Of a DNA stretch of 64,000 nt, positions 27,849 to 36,678 are shown piece after piece. This stretch comes from Haloferax prahovense DSM 18310 (lineage in GTDB: Archaea > Halobacteriota > Halobacteria > Halobacteriales > Haloferacaceae). Numbering within the stretch: position 1 is the first letter of the stretch; each line of letters opens with the position of its first letter. Location of the stretch: NCBI RefSeq assembly GCF_000336815.1, contig NZ_AOLG01000008.1, forward strand, positions 361,237 to 425,236. The letters run 5' to 3'. The notes under the pieces were generated by a model. That model was given only the letters and a program-made list of their open reading frames with translations, had not been told where the DNA came from and searched no databases. A program made the translations under genes and the position numbers.

Positions 27849-28414
27849 GCGCACAGGACCTCGACGGCGGGAGCGACGCCGAGACCGACGGGAGCGGCGA
27901 GATGCCGAAACCGCACACGATTCGGCTCGAACTCGTCGACGAGCCCGGACAGCTTTTGGCCGCGCTCAAGCCCATCTCCGACAACGGCGGTAACTTGCTT
28001 TCCATCTTCCACGAGCGCGGGAGCCTGACTCCTCGGGGGCACATCCCCGTGGAGGTCGACCTCGAGTGCCCGCCCGACCGCTTCGAGCGAATCGTCGAGG
28101 CGCTCCGCGACGCCGGCGTCAACGTCATCCGCGCCGGCGCGGAGCACTTCGGCGAGGAGGTAATGGTCATCCTCGTCGGCGACATCGTCGATTCCGACCT
28201 CTCGGACACGCTCCACCGCATCGAGTCCTCGGCGGACGCGACGTTACAGGACCTGTCGCTGTCCGCCCGCGAGGGGACTAACGAGGCGTCGAGCGCACGA
28301 CTCCGGCTCGCGGTCCGCTCCGGCCGCGTCGACGAGACGCTGTCGGTCGTTCGCGACCTCGCCGCCGAGAAGGGACTGCACGTCGTCGAGCCGCTCGCGG
28401 AGGGGTCCCAATGA
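27845..28414 (+). CDS. ACT-domain amino-acid-binding protein
   Basis: The 189-aa protein has an acidic N-terminal tail then two ACT-type modules: HTIRLELVDEPGQLLAALKPISDNGGNLLSI (about residues 23-53) and a second at about 110-185. It has no catalytic domain. Its ATGA overlap with homoserine dehydrogenase and the position before it suggest that it senses threonine, methionine or isoleucine and regulates that enzyme (inference). Confidence 0.82.
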   Translation: MSAQDLDGGSDAETDGSGEMPKPHTIRLELVDEPGQLLAALKPISDNGGNLLSIFHERGSLTPRGHIPVEVDLECPPDRFERIVEALRDAGVNVIRAGAEHFGEEVMVILVGDIVDSDLSDTLHRIESSADATLQDLSLSAREGTNEASSARLRLAVRSGRVDETLSVVRDLAAEKGLHVVEPLAEGSQ

Positions 28415-29364
28415 GCCTCAGACTCGCCGTGCTCGGTGCGGGCGCGGTCGGTGGCTCGGTTCTCGACCTCGCGGGCGACTACGGCCACGACGTCGTCGCG
28501 TTCGCGGACTCGTCTTCCTCCGCGGTCGACCCCGCCGGACTCGACCCGAGCGCGGTCCACGACCGCAAGGAACGCGACGGCGTGGTCGGGGAAGCGGACC
28601 CCGGTGCGGTGTTCGACGCCGACTACGACGTGTTGGTGGAGGCGACGCCGACGACGCTGGGCGACGCCGAGCCCGGGTTCTCGCACGTCGAGCGGGCGCT
28701 GGCCGACGACCGGCACGTCGTGCTCGCGAACAAAGGGCCCGTGGCTGAACGGTACGCCGACCTGCGCGCGCTCGAAGCCGAAAGCGAGGGAACCGTCCAG
28801 TTCGAGGCCGCCGTCGGCGGCGCGATTCCCGTCCTCTCGACCATCTCGGACCTCGGCGCGCCCCACGTGACCGCCGCTCGCGGCGTGCTGAACGGGACGG
28901 CGAACTTCATCCTCTCGCGGATGGCCGCCGAGGGACTCGACTACGAGCACGTGCTCGCGGAGGCCCAGGACCTCGGCGTCGCCGAGGCGGACCCGACGTT
29001 CGACGTCGACGGCATCGACGCCGCGCTGAAGTTCGTCATCCTCGCGAACGTCCTCTCCGACGGCGAGACCGAGTACGCGCTCGACGACGCCGAGGTCGAG
29101 GGCATCCGCAACGTTCCGGGGACGGCGCTCGACCTCGCCGCCGAGGACGGTCGGACAGTCCGCCTCATCGGCGAGGCGACCGCCGACGGGGTCCGCGTCG
29201 CCCCGCGGCTGATTCCGCAAGGCTCCGCGCTGTCGGTCACGGGCACGCAGAATATCGTCCAGTTGGAGACCAAACACGCGGGCCAACTGAATATCAGCGG
29301 CCGCGGGGCGGGCGGTCCGGAAACGGCGACCGCCGTCCTGTCCGACGTTTCACGCCTCGAATAG
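28411..29364 (+). CDS. hom: Homoserine dehydrogenase
   Basis: The 317-aa protein reduces aspartate semialdehyde to homoserine with NAD(P)H, on the path to threonine and methionine. The Rossmann motif GAGAVGGSVLDLAG is at residues 8-21, ANKGPVAERY is the substrate region, and VLNGTANFILSRM and EADPTFDVDGIDAALKFVILAN match the catalytic domain. There is no C-terminal ACT domain; the separately encoded ACT protein, overlapping by 4 nt, may replace it. Confidence 0.93.
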   Translation: MSLRLAVLGAGAVGGSVLDLAGDYGHDVVAFADSSSSAVDPAGLDPSAVHDRKERDGVVGEADPGAVFDADYDVLVEATPTTLGDAEPGFSHVERALADDRHVVLANKGPVAERYADLRALEAESEGTVQFEAAVGGAIPVLSTISDLGAPHVTAARGVLNGTANFILSRMAAEGLDYEHVLAEAQDLGVAEADPTFDVDGIDAALKFVILANVLSDGETEYALDDAEVEGIRNVPGTALDLAAEDGRTVRLIGEATADGVRVAPRLIPQGSALSVTGTQNIVQLETKHAGQLNISGRGAGGPETATAVLSDVSRLE

Positions 29365-29494
29365 CGGCACAGGCGGCCCCTATCCCTGTTTCTTTCGACT
29401 GTCGGTATCTACCGGATACGCCGTTTCCGGGACCGTGGTATGGTTCCGCAAATCGCAGTACGGCGGTTAGACGGCTCGTAGCGCGTATCGAAAT

Positions 29495-29503
29495 CGTTTT
29501 AGG
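29495..29503 (+). promoter_or_regulatory. Promoter of tuf-rps10
   Basis: CGTTTTAGG predicts a start near 29526 and a leader of about 29 nt before the EF-1A ATG at 29555, one of few leadered genes here. Confidence 0.5.
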
Positions 29504-29554
29504 GGTTTCAGCAAAAACATTCCCCACAGAGCGCCTTAGCGCGTGAACACACCA

Positions 29555-30820
29555 ATGAGCGACAAACCCCACCAGAATCTGGCCATCATCGGCCACGTCG
29601 ACCACGGTAAGAGTACGCTCGTCGGCCGACTCCTGTTCGAGACCGGCTCCGTCCCGGAGCACGTCATCGAGCAGCACCGAGAGGAAGCCGAGGAGAAGGG
29701 CAAGGGCGGATTCGAATTCGCCTACGTCATGGACAACCTCGCCGAAGAGCGCGAGCGCGGTGTCACCATCGACATCGCCCACCAGGAGTTCGACACGGAC
29801 GAGTTCTACTTCACCATCGTCGACTGTCCTGGCCACCGCGACTTCGTCAAGAACATGATCACCGGTGCCTCGCAGGCTGACAACGCGGTCCTCGTCGTCG
29901 CCGCCGACGACGGTGTCGCGCCTCAGACCCGCGAGCACGTCTTCCTCGCCCGCACCCTGGGCATCGGCGAACTCATCATCGCGGTCAACAAGATGGACGT
30001 CGTCGACTACAGCGAAGACAAGTACAAGGACGTCAAGGAGCAGGTCAACAAGCTCCTCAAGCAGGTCCGCTTCAACTCCGACGACGCGACCTACGTCCCG
30101 ATTTCGGCCTTCGAGGGCGACAACATCGCCGAGCGCTCCGACAACACGTCGTGGTACGACGGCGACATCCTCCTCGAAGCGCTCAACAACCTGCCGGCAC
30201 CGCAGCCGCCGACGGACGCGCCGCTGCGCCTGCCCATCCAGGACGTCTACACCATCTCCGGCATCGGTACGGTCCCGGTCGGCCGTATCGAGACGGGTAC
30301 CCTCAACCCCGGCGACAACGTGAGCTTCCAGCCCTCTGACGTCGGCGGCGAGGTCAAGACCGTCGAGATGCACCACGAGGAAGTCGACCAGGCCGGACCT
30401 GGCGACAACGTTGGTTTCAACGTTCGTGGCGTCGGCAAGGACGACATCCGCCGCGGCGACGTCTGTGGCCCGGCTGACGACCCGCCGAAGGTCGCCGAGA
30501 CGTTCAAGGCGCAGGTCGTCGTCATGCAGCACCCCTCGGTCATCACCGCTGGCTACACGCCGGTCTTCCACGCCCACACGGCGCAGGTCGCGTGTACCAT
30601 CGAGTCGATCGACCAGAAGCTCGACCCCGCGTCGGGCGAGGTTGCTGAGGAGAACCCGGACTTCATCAAGTCCGGCGACGCCGCCATCGTGACCGTCCGT
30701 CCGCAGAAGCCGCTCAGCATCGAGCCGTCCTCCGAGATTCCGGAGCTCGGCAGCTTCGCTGTCCGTGACATGGGTCAGACCATCGCGGCCGGCAAAGTGC
30801 TCGAAGTCAACGAGCGATAA
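29555..30820 (+). CDS. tuf: Translation elongation factor aEF-1A
   Basis: The 421-aa GTPase delivers aminoacyl-tRNA to the ribosome. Motifs are [21 protein letters not shown], and a domain-II segment [38 protein letters not shown] fixes the ATG at 29555; one 12 nt earlier is not needed. It forms a two-gene unit with rps10, 2 nt downstream. Confidence 0.97.
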   Translation: MSDKPHQNLAIIGHVDHGKSTLVGRLLFETGSVPEHVIEQHREEAEEKGKGGFEFAYVMDNLAEERERGVTIDIAHQEFDTDEFYFTIVDCPGHRDFVKNMITGASQADNAVLVVAADDGVAPQTREHVFLARTLGIGELIIAVNKMDVVDYSEDKYKDVKEQVNKLLKQVRFNSDDATYVPISAFEGDNIAERSDNTSWYDGDILLEALNNLPAPQPPTDAPLRLPIQDVYTISGIGTVPVGRIETGTLNPGDNVSFQPSDVGGEVKTVEMHHEEVDQAGPGDNVGFNVRGVGKDDIRRGDVCGPADDPPKVAETFKAQVVVMQHPSVITAGYTPVFHAHTAQVACTIESIDQKLDPASGEVAEENPDFIKSGDAAIVTVRPQKPLSIEPSSEIPELGSFAVRDMGQTIAAGKVLEVNER

Positions 30821-30822
30821 CG

Positions 30823-31131
30823 ATGCAACAGGCACGCGTTCGGCTCGCCGGCACGAGTCCGGAAGACCTCGACGATATCTGCGACGACGTCCGCGAGATC
30901 GCGAACAAGACGGGCGTCAACCTCAGCGGGCCGATCCCGCTGCCCACGAAGACGCTCGAAGTCCCCGCCCGCAAATCGCCTGACGGCGAGGGGACGGCAA
31001 CGTGGGAGCACTGGGAGATGCGCGTCCACAAGCGTCTCATCGACCTCGACGCTGACGAACGCGCTCTGCGCCAGCTGATGCGCGTTCAGGTTCCGAACGA
31101 CGTCAGCATCGAGATCGTCCTCGAAGACTAA
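30823..31131 (+). CDS. rps10: Ribosomal protein uS10
   Basis: The 102-aa protein is archaeal uS10 of the 30S head. [45 protein letters not shown] and [13 protein letters not shown] are typical. It closes the str-like cluster. A GTCCGG-ACTT-CCGGAC hairpin lies 10 nt after the stop (31142-31157). Confidence 0.97.
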   Translation: MQQARVRLAGTSPEDLDDICDDVREIANKTGVNLSGPIPLPTKTLEVPARKSPDGEGTATWEHWEMRVHKRLIDLDADERALRQLMRVQVPNDVSIEIVLED

Positions 31132-31141
31132 CGACGGCGCT

Positions 31142-31157
31142 GTCCGGACTTCCGGAC
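31142..31157 (+). terminator. Hairpin after rps10
   Basis: GTCCGG-ACTT-CCGGAC is a perfect 6-bp stem with a 4-nt loop 10 nt after the rps10 stop. No T-tract follows, so it may stabilise the mRNA end rather than terminate. Confidence 0.4.
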
Positions 31158-31350
31158 CGCCCGTTCGTGACGGCCCGCCCGTCACACTCGCGGCTGTCGA
31201 GGCGCGCGTCCGGAGGACTCTGCCTCCGAGCTGACTTTCAGCGCTAAGGCGCGTGTCATCTCACTTCCGTTCGACACGCGAGCAGACGCCCGTAGAATCA
31301 CCCGACGGAACGGGATGCTATCGCATGCCCGGCCGCGGACAAAACATAGG

Positions 31351-31358
31351 GTATAAGT
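31351..31358 (+). promoter_or_regulatory. TATA box of tRNA-Ala
   Basis: GTATAAGT is about 29 nt before the tRNA-Ala 5' end at 31384. Confidence 0.65.
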
Positions 31359-31361
31359 GTA

Positions 31362-31379
31362 TCCCACGACTCCGTGGGA
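31362..31379. repeat. Perfect 7-bp inverted repeat at the tRNA-Ala start
   Basis: TCCCACG-ACTC-CGTGGGA fills the space between the TATA box and the mature tRNA 5' end. It is either a regulator site or a structured 5' leader of the pre-tRNA. Confidence 0.5.
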
Positions 31380-31383
31380 ATGA

Positions 31384-31455
31384 GGGCTCGTAGATCAGTG
31401 GCAGATCGCTTCCTTCGCAAGGAAGAGGCCCGGGGTTCAAATCCCCGCGAGTCCA
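31384..31455 (+). tRNA. tRNA-Ala (CGC)
   Basis: A 72-nt cloverleaf including discriminator A: acceptor GGGCTCG/CGAGTCC (with the G3-U70 wobble pair diagnostic of alanine identity), anticodon stem CTTCC/GGAAG with loop TTCGCAA, anticodon CGC, T arm GGTTCAAATCC. CCA is not encoded and no intron is present. Confidence 0.95.
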
Positions 31456-31482
31456 TCCACGTTTTCACAACGTTTCTAAGGC

Positions 31483-31504
31483 CCGCAAGACGCCTCTCTT
31501 GCGG
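31483..31504 (+). terminator. Hairpin downstream of tRNA-Ala
   Basis: CCGCAAGA-CGCCTC-TCTTGCGG is a perfect 8-bp stem 28 nt after the tRNA. T-rich stretches (GTTTTC, CGTTTC) lie between, so termination probably occurs there. Confidence 0.4.
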
Positions 31505-31724
31505 TCTCACGCTGTAACGTTCATCGGCCAGCGGCTGAACAAAACACCGGTTTCATCGAGAGTTCCTACTCACTCCGAATCCACCCCGTTCACGTCGGGC
31601 GATTTTCGGGAGGGAATCCCGGCATGATACCCCTCGTAATACAGCTACGAGGCCGAACCCCCCGAACCGACTCCCCGTCCGCTCTGACACAAGAGTTTCA
31701 CTAACTACGCGTCAAAAGCGACCA

Positions 31725-31925
31725 ATGTTCGAGACACCGGCGTCGGTACAGGGGTATGGTCCGGTCGTCGCACTCTTCTGGGCCTACGTTCTCATCGCAC
31801 TCGGGGTTACGCTGGGGATTCGTCAGCTCGGGCTCCCGGATGAAACGACGCTGTACGTCTTTCTCGGAGTCGGACTTGTCCTCCTCAAACCGTTCGTCCC
31901 GCTGTTCAAGCGGTACTCTCCGTAG
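31725..31925 (+). CDS. Small membrane protein, unknown function
   Basis: The 66-aa protein has two hydrophobic helices (about residues 11-32 and 42-58) joined by RQLGLPDETTL, and ends KRYSP. No family is recognised. It lies alone after a 269-nt gap that holds the tRNA-Ala hairpin and a further 7-bp inverted repeat (31632-31652, CCTCGTA/TACGAGG). Confidence 0.6.
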   Translation: MFETPASVQGYGPVVALFWAYVLIALGVTLGIRQLGLPDETTLYVFLGVGLVLLKPFVPLFKRYSP

Positions 31926-32018
31926 CTATCGACTACCGAACGTTCACTTCCGCCGAATCCTACACTTTCACCCCGCTCATGGCGGACCCTCTTATCGTCT
32001 CGCTCCGAGGCCGTCGGT

Positions 32019-32393
32019 ATGGAAACACGACGAGGCGAACCCCCGTCGGACCCGACGGCCCTCTTTCGAGCCATCGTCTCGAAGCTCCGCGAGACGCGCC
32101 GCGGAGTCCACCAGCATCGGATGGCGCAGGCGCTCCTTCAGAAGGACGCCAACGGCTCGCGGCTGGTCGGACTCGACGAGGACACCGAGCGGGCGGTCTT
32201 TTTCAACCCCGCGTCGCGGACGCTCGAACTGATACCGTTCGACCGTGAGGGGACTCACGAGGAGCGCGCGGCGGTGCTGTCGCGTCGGTTGAGCGACCCG
32301 TCGTCGTGGGTCGAGGCTAACGCCGCGGGGCTGTCGTGGGTCCACCCGCACTTCCGGTGGGCCTGCGGGTTGGACGACGCCGGAGGAAGATGA
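32019..32393 (+). CDS. Conserved-looking haloarchaeal protein, unknown function
   Basis: The 124-aa soluble protein is rich in charged residues. A helical N-terminal part (RAIVSKLRETRRGVHQHRMAQ) precedes beta-like LVGLDEDTERAVFFNPASRTLELIPFD. No motif suggests activity. Codon use and acidic content match real genes here. Downstream is another small gene on the same strand. Confidence 0.6.
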   Translation: METRRGEPPSDPTALFRAIVSKLRETRRGVHQHRMAQALLQKDANGSRLVGLDEDTERAVFFNPASRTLELIPFDREGTHEERAAVLSRRLSDPSSWVEANAAGLSWVHPHFRWACGLDDAGGR

Positions 32394-32475
32394 GCCACCA
32401 CTCGTGCGTCGCGTCCGACCGTGACCGGTGTCCGACCGTGAAGAATTATACGCACGCCGCGCGCACAACACGTCC

Positions 32476-32715
32476 ATGAACGACGAGGAACTCGACGAAC
32501 TCCGGTCGTCGCTCACGCCCTACGAGTCGAGCGGCGGCGTCACCACCTACCAGAACACCGTCTCTATCGCCTGTCCGGCCTGTGAGAAACCGTTCGACGA
32601 CTTGGTCGTCTGCGAAAACGACTACAACAGTCTCGAACTGAGCATGATGCTCGACCTCTGTGTGACTCAGCACGACGGCGACGTGCTCCTGTTCACGCAC
32701 AAACAAGAGGAGTAA
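32476..32715 (+). CDS. Small CxxC protein (DUF7385-like)
   Basis: The 79-aa acidic protein has CPAC then VVCEND and DLCVTQHDGD, so three to four cysteines may bind zinc. I believe it is the family once called flagella cluster protein. Start ATG 32476 is favoured: ATTATACG at 32445-32452 is centred about 28 nt upstream. Confidence 0.65.
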   Translation: MNDEELDELRSSLTPYESSGGVTTYQNTVSIACPACEKPFDDLVVCENDYNSLELSMMLDLCVTQHDGDVLLFTHKQEE

Positions 32716-32823
32716 CGCAGCCGGCGGCGGTGAGCGCCTTTCGGTCGCTTCGGCACATCGCTGACTGAGCCTATGGTCTCGCGTTCGCCTCGCCGGCCGC
32801 GGGCGGCGGGGTCGTCCGCCCGG

Positions 32824-34143
32824 TTATTCGCGCGGCGGGAGGCCGTTTTCGTCGATGACCTCGCCGTCGTCGTCGACGGTAACGATGCCGCGGTTGTTGA
32901 CCGCGTAGGGGTCCAAGCCGACTTCTTGGAGGAACTGCTTGTAGAGCCGCTCGGCCGTCTCGGCGTCCTTCTGACGGTCGGAGGCGCGGTCGCAGAGCTC
33001 GACGAGGTCTTCGGGCACGTCGTTTTCGTGGACGATCCAGTGGTTGATGAGGTCCGACAGCCGCCGGATGGGCGAGGTGAAGTGGCCGTAGATGTCGAAG
33101 TTGAGCGCGTAGTGGCCGCCGAAGGGGTCGTTCATGTACTTCGCGCGGGGCATGACCTTCAGCACGGCGCGCTGAATCTTGTTGAGCGTGCGGGAGTTCG
33201 CGCTCTCTAAGGCGTCGTTGACGGCCTTCCGCGGCTCGTCCCACGACGTGGACTTGATGCTCACGCCGTCGAGTTCGGTGATTTCGCGGAGCGCCTTGTC
33301 CCACTGGTCGGGAGTCGGCTGCGGGTGGACGCGGTACATCGCCTCGACGCCGCGGTTCCACATGAGTTCGTGCGTGACGGCCTTGTTCGCCTTCAGCATG
33401 CACTCCTCGATGATGGTGTGGGCGCGGTCGCGGCTCGGGTTGAGAACGAGCGAGCCGTCTTCCTTGCGCTGTTCGTGGAGTTGGTCCGCGAGGTCGAAGA
33501 CCAGCGCGTTCTCGTCGTGGAGGGGGAGGTCGGGGTCTTCCAGCCGGTTTTCACACTGCGTGTAGGTGAGCCGTTCGTTGGAGTGGATAACGGACTTGTA
33601 GATGTCGATAGACTCGAACGAGAGCGTGTCCTTCTTGATCTCCATCTCGACGGTGTGGGCGAGGCGGTCCTCTTCGGGGACGAGAGAACAGACCGTCTCG
33701 GCCAGCGCCGGCGGGAGCATGTGGATGGTGTAGGCGGGGAGGTAGACGGTGTTCCCGCGCTTGACGGCCTCGGCCCACATCTCCGAACCGGGGTGGACGT
33801 AGTGGGTCACGTCGGCGATGTGGACCCACAGCGTGTACGTCTCCTCGTTCTCGCGGATGCTCAGGGCGTCGTCGAAGTCCTGGGCGTCGACGGGGTCTGT
33901 CGTCCACGTCGTGAGGTCTCGGAGGTCCTTGCGGTGTTCGAGCTCGTCTTCGATCTCCTCGTGGACGCCGTCGGTGCGCGCACGCGCCTCCGAGAGGACT
34001 TCCGGCGGGAACTTGTCTCGAATCTCGAACTCCTCGAACAGGTCCTCGCGCTTGTTCTGGAGGTGTCGCGCGAGTTCGGCGTCTATCTCCACCGGTCCTT
34101 GCCCTTCGGCGGTCCCGGCGTACGCCTGCGCGTCGTCTGACAT
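32824..34143 (-). CDS. RNase R/II-type exoribonuclease (minimal RNB protein)
   Basis: The 439-aa protein is an RNB-domain 3'-5' exoribonuclease. TTDPVDAQDFDDAL (residues 81-94) carries the catalytic aspartates D83, D89, D91 and D92; YGHFTSPIRRLSDLINH near residue 365 is the second RNB signature. The cold-shock and S1 RNA-binding domains of bacterial RNase R are absent. Haloarchaea lack the exosome, and an RNase R-like enzyme is thought to replace it. ATG 34143 is preferred over an in-frame start 81 nt upstream because the acidic N-terminus begins there. Confidence 0.9.
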   Translation of the reverse strand: MSDDAQAYAGTAEGQGPVEIDAELARHLQNKREDLFEEFEIRDKFPPEVLSEARARTDGVHEEIEDELEHRKDLRDLTTWTTDPVDAQDFDDALSIRENEETYTLWVHIADVTHYVHPGSEMWAEAVKRGNTVYLPAYTIHMLPPALAETVCSLVPEEDRLAHTVEMEIKKDTLSFESIDIYKSVIHSNERLTYTQCENRLEDPDLPLHDENALVFDLADQLHEQRKEDGSLVLNPSRDRAHTIIEECMLKANKAVTHELMWNRGVEAMYRVHPQPTPDQWDKALREITELDGVSIKSTSWDEPRKAVNDALESANSRTLNKIQRAVLKVMPRAKYMNDPFGGHYALNFDIYGHFTSPIRRLSDLINHWIVHENDVPEDLVELCDRASDRQKDAETAERLYKQFLQEVGLDPYAVNNRGIVTVDDDGEVIDENGLPPRE

Positions 34144-34263
34144 AGCCCCGACTAGACGGGGCAGGGAGAAATGAGTGTCGGGCACGAGCCGCGACGAGAG
34201 GGAAACGACGTCGCTCGTGAGCACGCTCGCGCGCGCCCCGGCGGCGGGCCAAGGAAAGCGACC

Positions 34264-34566
34264 TCAGCGACCGCGCTCGCCGGGGGATTCGTACCGCTCT
34301 TTGACCGCGTCGAAGTAGCGAAGCAGGAACTCCTCGTTGGTGATGCCGTGTTCTTCGATGTCGATGAGGAGGCCTTCGAGCTCCCCGCGGGGCTGGTGAC
34401 AGAGCCCTCGATAACAGGACTTACAGAGGTGTTCGAACCGCTTGCCGTGCCGTTCCCAGCGGTTCCCCTCTTTGTCGTACTCGCGCGCCGCCGACCGGAG
34501 GACCGCGTCACCGCATGCGATGCACACGACACGTTTCCGGTCCCGGTTCGTCCGGGAGCGCCACAT
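34264..34566 (-). CDS. Small zinc-binding protein
   Basis: The 100-aa protein holds CIAC (near residue 15) and CKSCYRGLC (near residue 48), enough for one zinc site, between basic and acidic stretches (KRFEHLCKSCYRG, GLLIDIEEHGITNEEFL). Function unknown. It lies upstream of the RNB nuclease on the same strand with a 120-nt gap, possibly coexpressed. Confidence 0.65.
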   Translation of the reverse strand: MWRSRTNRDRKRVVCIACGDAVLRSAAREYDKEGNRWERHGKRFEHLCKSCYRGLCHQPRGELEGLLIDIEEHGITNEEFLLRYFDAVKERYESPGERGR

Positions 34567-34777
34567 ATCGTTGGAGTGGACCCAATCGTACTTAGCAGTT
34601 TATCCTGTCACAGTCTGACGCGCGTCAGACGCCGACGTGGTTCGGGTTGCTTCGGATTGCTTCGGGTTGGTTTTGGGTTAGCTCGGGTCGACTCGCGTTC
34701 GACCGGCCGCCGGGGTCGTCGCCGACCACTCGATGCGGAGCGGTCGATTTATCGGCCGTGAGCGTCCACGACCCGGT

Positions 34778-35257
34778 ATGAAGGTCAAGTCTCGCCACCA
34801 CCTCCGAAGCGACGAAATCGACGCCCTGTGTGATTCCATCGAATCGTCCCTCGGCGTCGCCCTCGACGGCGACGCGTTCGAGGCGGTCGAGTTCGCCGAC
34901 GCCGACTACGAGGTCGTCCTCGTCGACGGCGAGCCGGCGGTCATGTACGTCGACGACCAGCCGTTTCTCACGGTCAAGGGCGCGAACCAGCTCCCGCCGA
35001 CGACGAACGTCGTCACGGTCGACGCGGGCGCGGTCTCGTTCGTCTCCAGCGGGGCCGACGTGATGCGCCCCGGCATCACCGAGGCGGACGACACCATCGA
35101 GGCTGGCGACCTCGTCGTCATCGCCGAGGAGACCCACGGCAAGGTGCTCGCCGTGGGTCGCGCGCTCGAAGACGGGGCGGACCTCGTCGGCGACTCCGGC
35201 AAGGTCGTCGAGTCAATCCACCACGTCGGCGACGACCTCTTCGAGTTCTCCGTCTGA
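34778..35257 (+). CDS. PUA-domain RNA-binding protein
   Basis: The 159-aa protein has an N-terminal domain (MKVKSRHHLRSDEIDAL) and a C-terminal PUA domain (about residues 73-150: TNVVTVDAGAVSFVSSGADVMRPGI, then GDLVVIAEETHGKVLAVGRA). It resembles archaeal relatives of MCT-1/Tma20, which act in translation initiation or recycling. TATA-like GATTTATCG (near 34745-34754) is 27-29 nt before ATG 34778. Confidence 0.85.
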   Translation: MKVKSRHHLRSDEIDALCDSIESSLGVALDGDAFEAVEFADADYEVVLVDGEPAVMYVDDQPFLTVKGANQLPPTTNVVTVDAGAVSFVSSGADVMRPGITEADDTIEAGDLVVIAEETHGKVLAVGRALEDGADLVGDSGKVVESIHHVGDDLFEFSV

Positions 35258-35304
35258 GCCGACTGTTTCTTTGCCCCGGCGCGCGCGGCTCTCGGCCACG
35301 TCGG

Positions 35305-35985
35305 CTACTCTTCGGCGTACTTCTCCAGCGCCGCCTCGTATCCCTCTCGCGCCATCGAAAACGTCTCCCGAAGGTCGCGAAGCGGCGTCTCCGTCGCGTC
35401 GACCCGGAGGTCGTTGTAGTACGGCTCCATCTCGCGGTCCTCGGTCGTGGTCACGACGACGGCCGCGCTCTGGACGTCGAGGTCGTCGCGCTTGTCGCCG
35501 CCCGCGGCGTGTCCCGCGCCGAGCGCGTCGATGAGTCGCTTCGCGAGCGGCTCGTCGCCGTCGACGCTTCGCTCGTAGGCGTCGGCGGCGGCTTCGACGA
35601 CTTCCGCGCCCGTGAGCAGGTTGCCAGCGACGGTGTAGTCGTCGCCTTCGCGGTGGCCCGCCCAGCCGAGACAGTCGTCGCCGGTGAAGGCGAACGTCCC
35701 CTCGGAGCCGACGCCGTGGAGCTGTCGCTCCGACCGGCCGTCGTCGGCGTTCAACAGCGCCTGTAGGGCGTCGTCGACGGCGAGGCCGTCTTCGAGGTAG
35801 TCCATGCCCTTCTCCCCGAGTTCGACGTTCGTCAGCGCCTGTGTCGCGACCGCGCCGTGTTCACTTGCAAACGGACAGAGGGCCCCGACGCCCGGCAGGC
35901 GGGTCGTCACGGCGACGCCGAAGCGGTGCTGGTCGTCGCCGCCGTCGTCGACGTACGACTCGCGGACGCAGATGCTGAAGGTCAT
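35305..35985 (-). CDS. DUF1028 family protein
   Basis: The 226-aa protein matches DUF1028, thought to have an Ntn-hydrolase-like fold. It starts MTFSICVRE and shows FGVAVTTRLPGVGALCPFA, GAVATQALTN and GWAGHREGDDYTVAGNLLTG. Function unproven. ATG 35985 is chosen because DUF1028 proteins begin with the MTFSI-type strand; a reverse-strand TATA-like GTTTTTACC is about 30 nt upstream. Confidence 0.85.
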   Translation of the reverse strand: MTFSICVRESYVDDGGDDQHRFGVAVTTRLPGVGALCPFASEHGAVATQALTNVELGEKGMDYLEDGLAVDDALQALLNADDGRSERQLHGVGSEGTFAFTGDDCLGWAGHREGDDYTVAGNLLTGAEVVEAAADAYERSVDGDEPLAKRLIDALGAGHAAGGDKRDDLDVQSAAVVVTTTEDREMEPYYNDLRVDATETPLRDLRETFSMAREGYEAALEKYAEE

Positions 35986-36135
35986 CGTGTTCGTCTGCTC
36001 CCGCGCGCCGCGAGGTAAAAACACCCGGCGAAACGACGCGGACGGCGCGCGCGTCGGACGTCCGCCGGCGTCGTCGCCTCCCGCGGCACCACCCTCCTGT
36101 GGCCGTACTGCCGTCGATTCGTCCCGCCTCAGCGC

Positions 36136-36149
36136 TCAGACATGTCTGA
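36136..36149. promoter_or_regulatory. 14-bp perfect palindrome upstream of sepF
   Basis: TCAGACA/TGTCTGA lies in the gap between divergent DUF1028 and sepF genes, 56 nt before the sepF start and just upstream of its TATA-like region (about 36166-36180). A related half site CGTCTGAC follows at 36160-36167. Candidate operator. Confidence 0.5.
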
Positions 36150-36204
36150 AGAGAGACAATCGTCTGACGTAAGAACTAACCCCGTTGTGGCCTCTCTACG
36201 TCCT

Positions 36205-36561
36205 ATGGGTATCATGAGTAAGATTCTCGGTGGTGGTGGTTCCCGAACGACCGAGGACTACGTCGAACTCGACCTCGACGACTTCGACACCGCTCGCGGC
36301 GACGCCGGCCTCTCGGTTCACATCGCCGAAATCGGCGGCCAGCAGGACGTTATCGCCATCAAAGACGCCGTCTACGACGGCAATCTGGTCATCGCGGACA
36401 TCCCCCGCCACACGACCTCCGACAACACGATGGAACACATCATCGACGACCTCCGGCAGGTCGCGCGCGAGGTAGACGGCGACATCGTCCAGAAGGGCGA
36501 CGACCAAATCGTCATCACGCCGACGGGCATCTCCATCTCGCGGCAGAAGCTCAACGGCTGA
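36205..36561 (+). CDS. sepF: Cell division protein SepF
   Basis: The 118-aa protein is archaeal SepF, the membrane anchor for FtsZ at midcell in Haloferax. MGIMSKILGGGGS at the start is the amphipathic membrane-targeting helix; the globular SepF domain follows (LSVHIAEIGGQQDVIAIKDAVYDGNLVIADIPRH ending GDDQIVITPTGISIS). An upstream in-frame ATG (36142) would bury this helix, so 36205 is preferred. UvrA follows on the same strand after 117 nt. Confidence 0.92.
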   Translation: MGIMSKILGGGGSRTTEDYVELDLDDFDTARGDAGLSVHIAEIGGQQDVIAIKDAVYDGNLVIADIPRHTTSDNTMEHIIDDLRQVAREVDGDIVQKGDDQIVITPTGISISRQKLNG

Positions 36562-36678
36562 CGCCGGCGGACGACACCGCGCACGCTCCGATTTCTCCCG
36601 AGTCGCCGACGCGAGCGATGCGGCTCGAACGGCCCGAACCGATGCCTATTCGGTCCTCTCGTTCCTAGAGTCGTCCGA

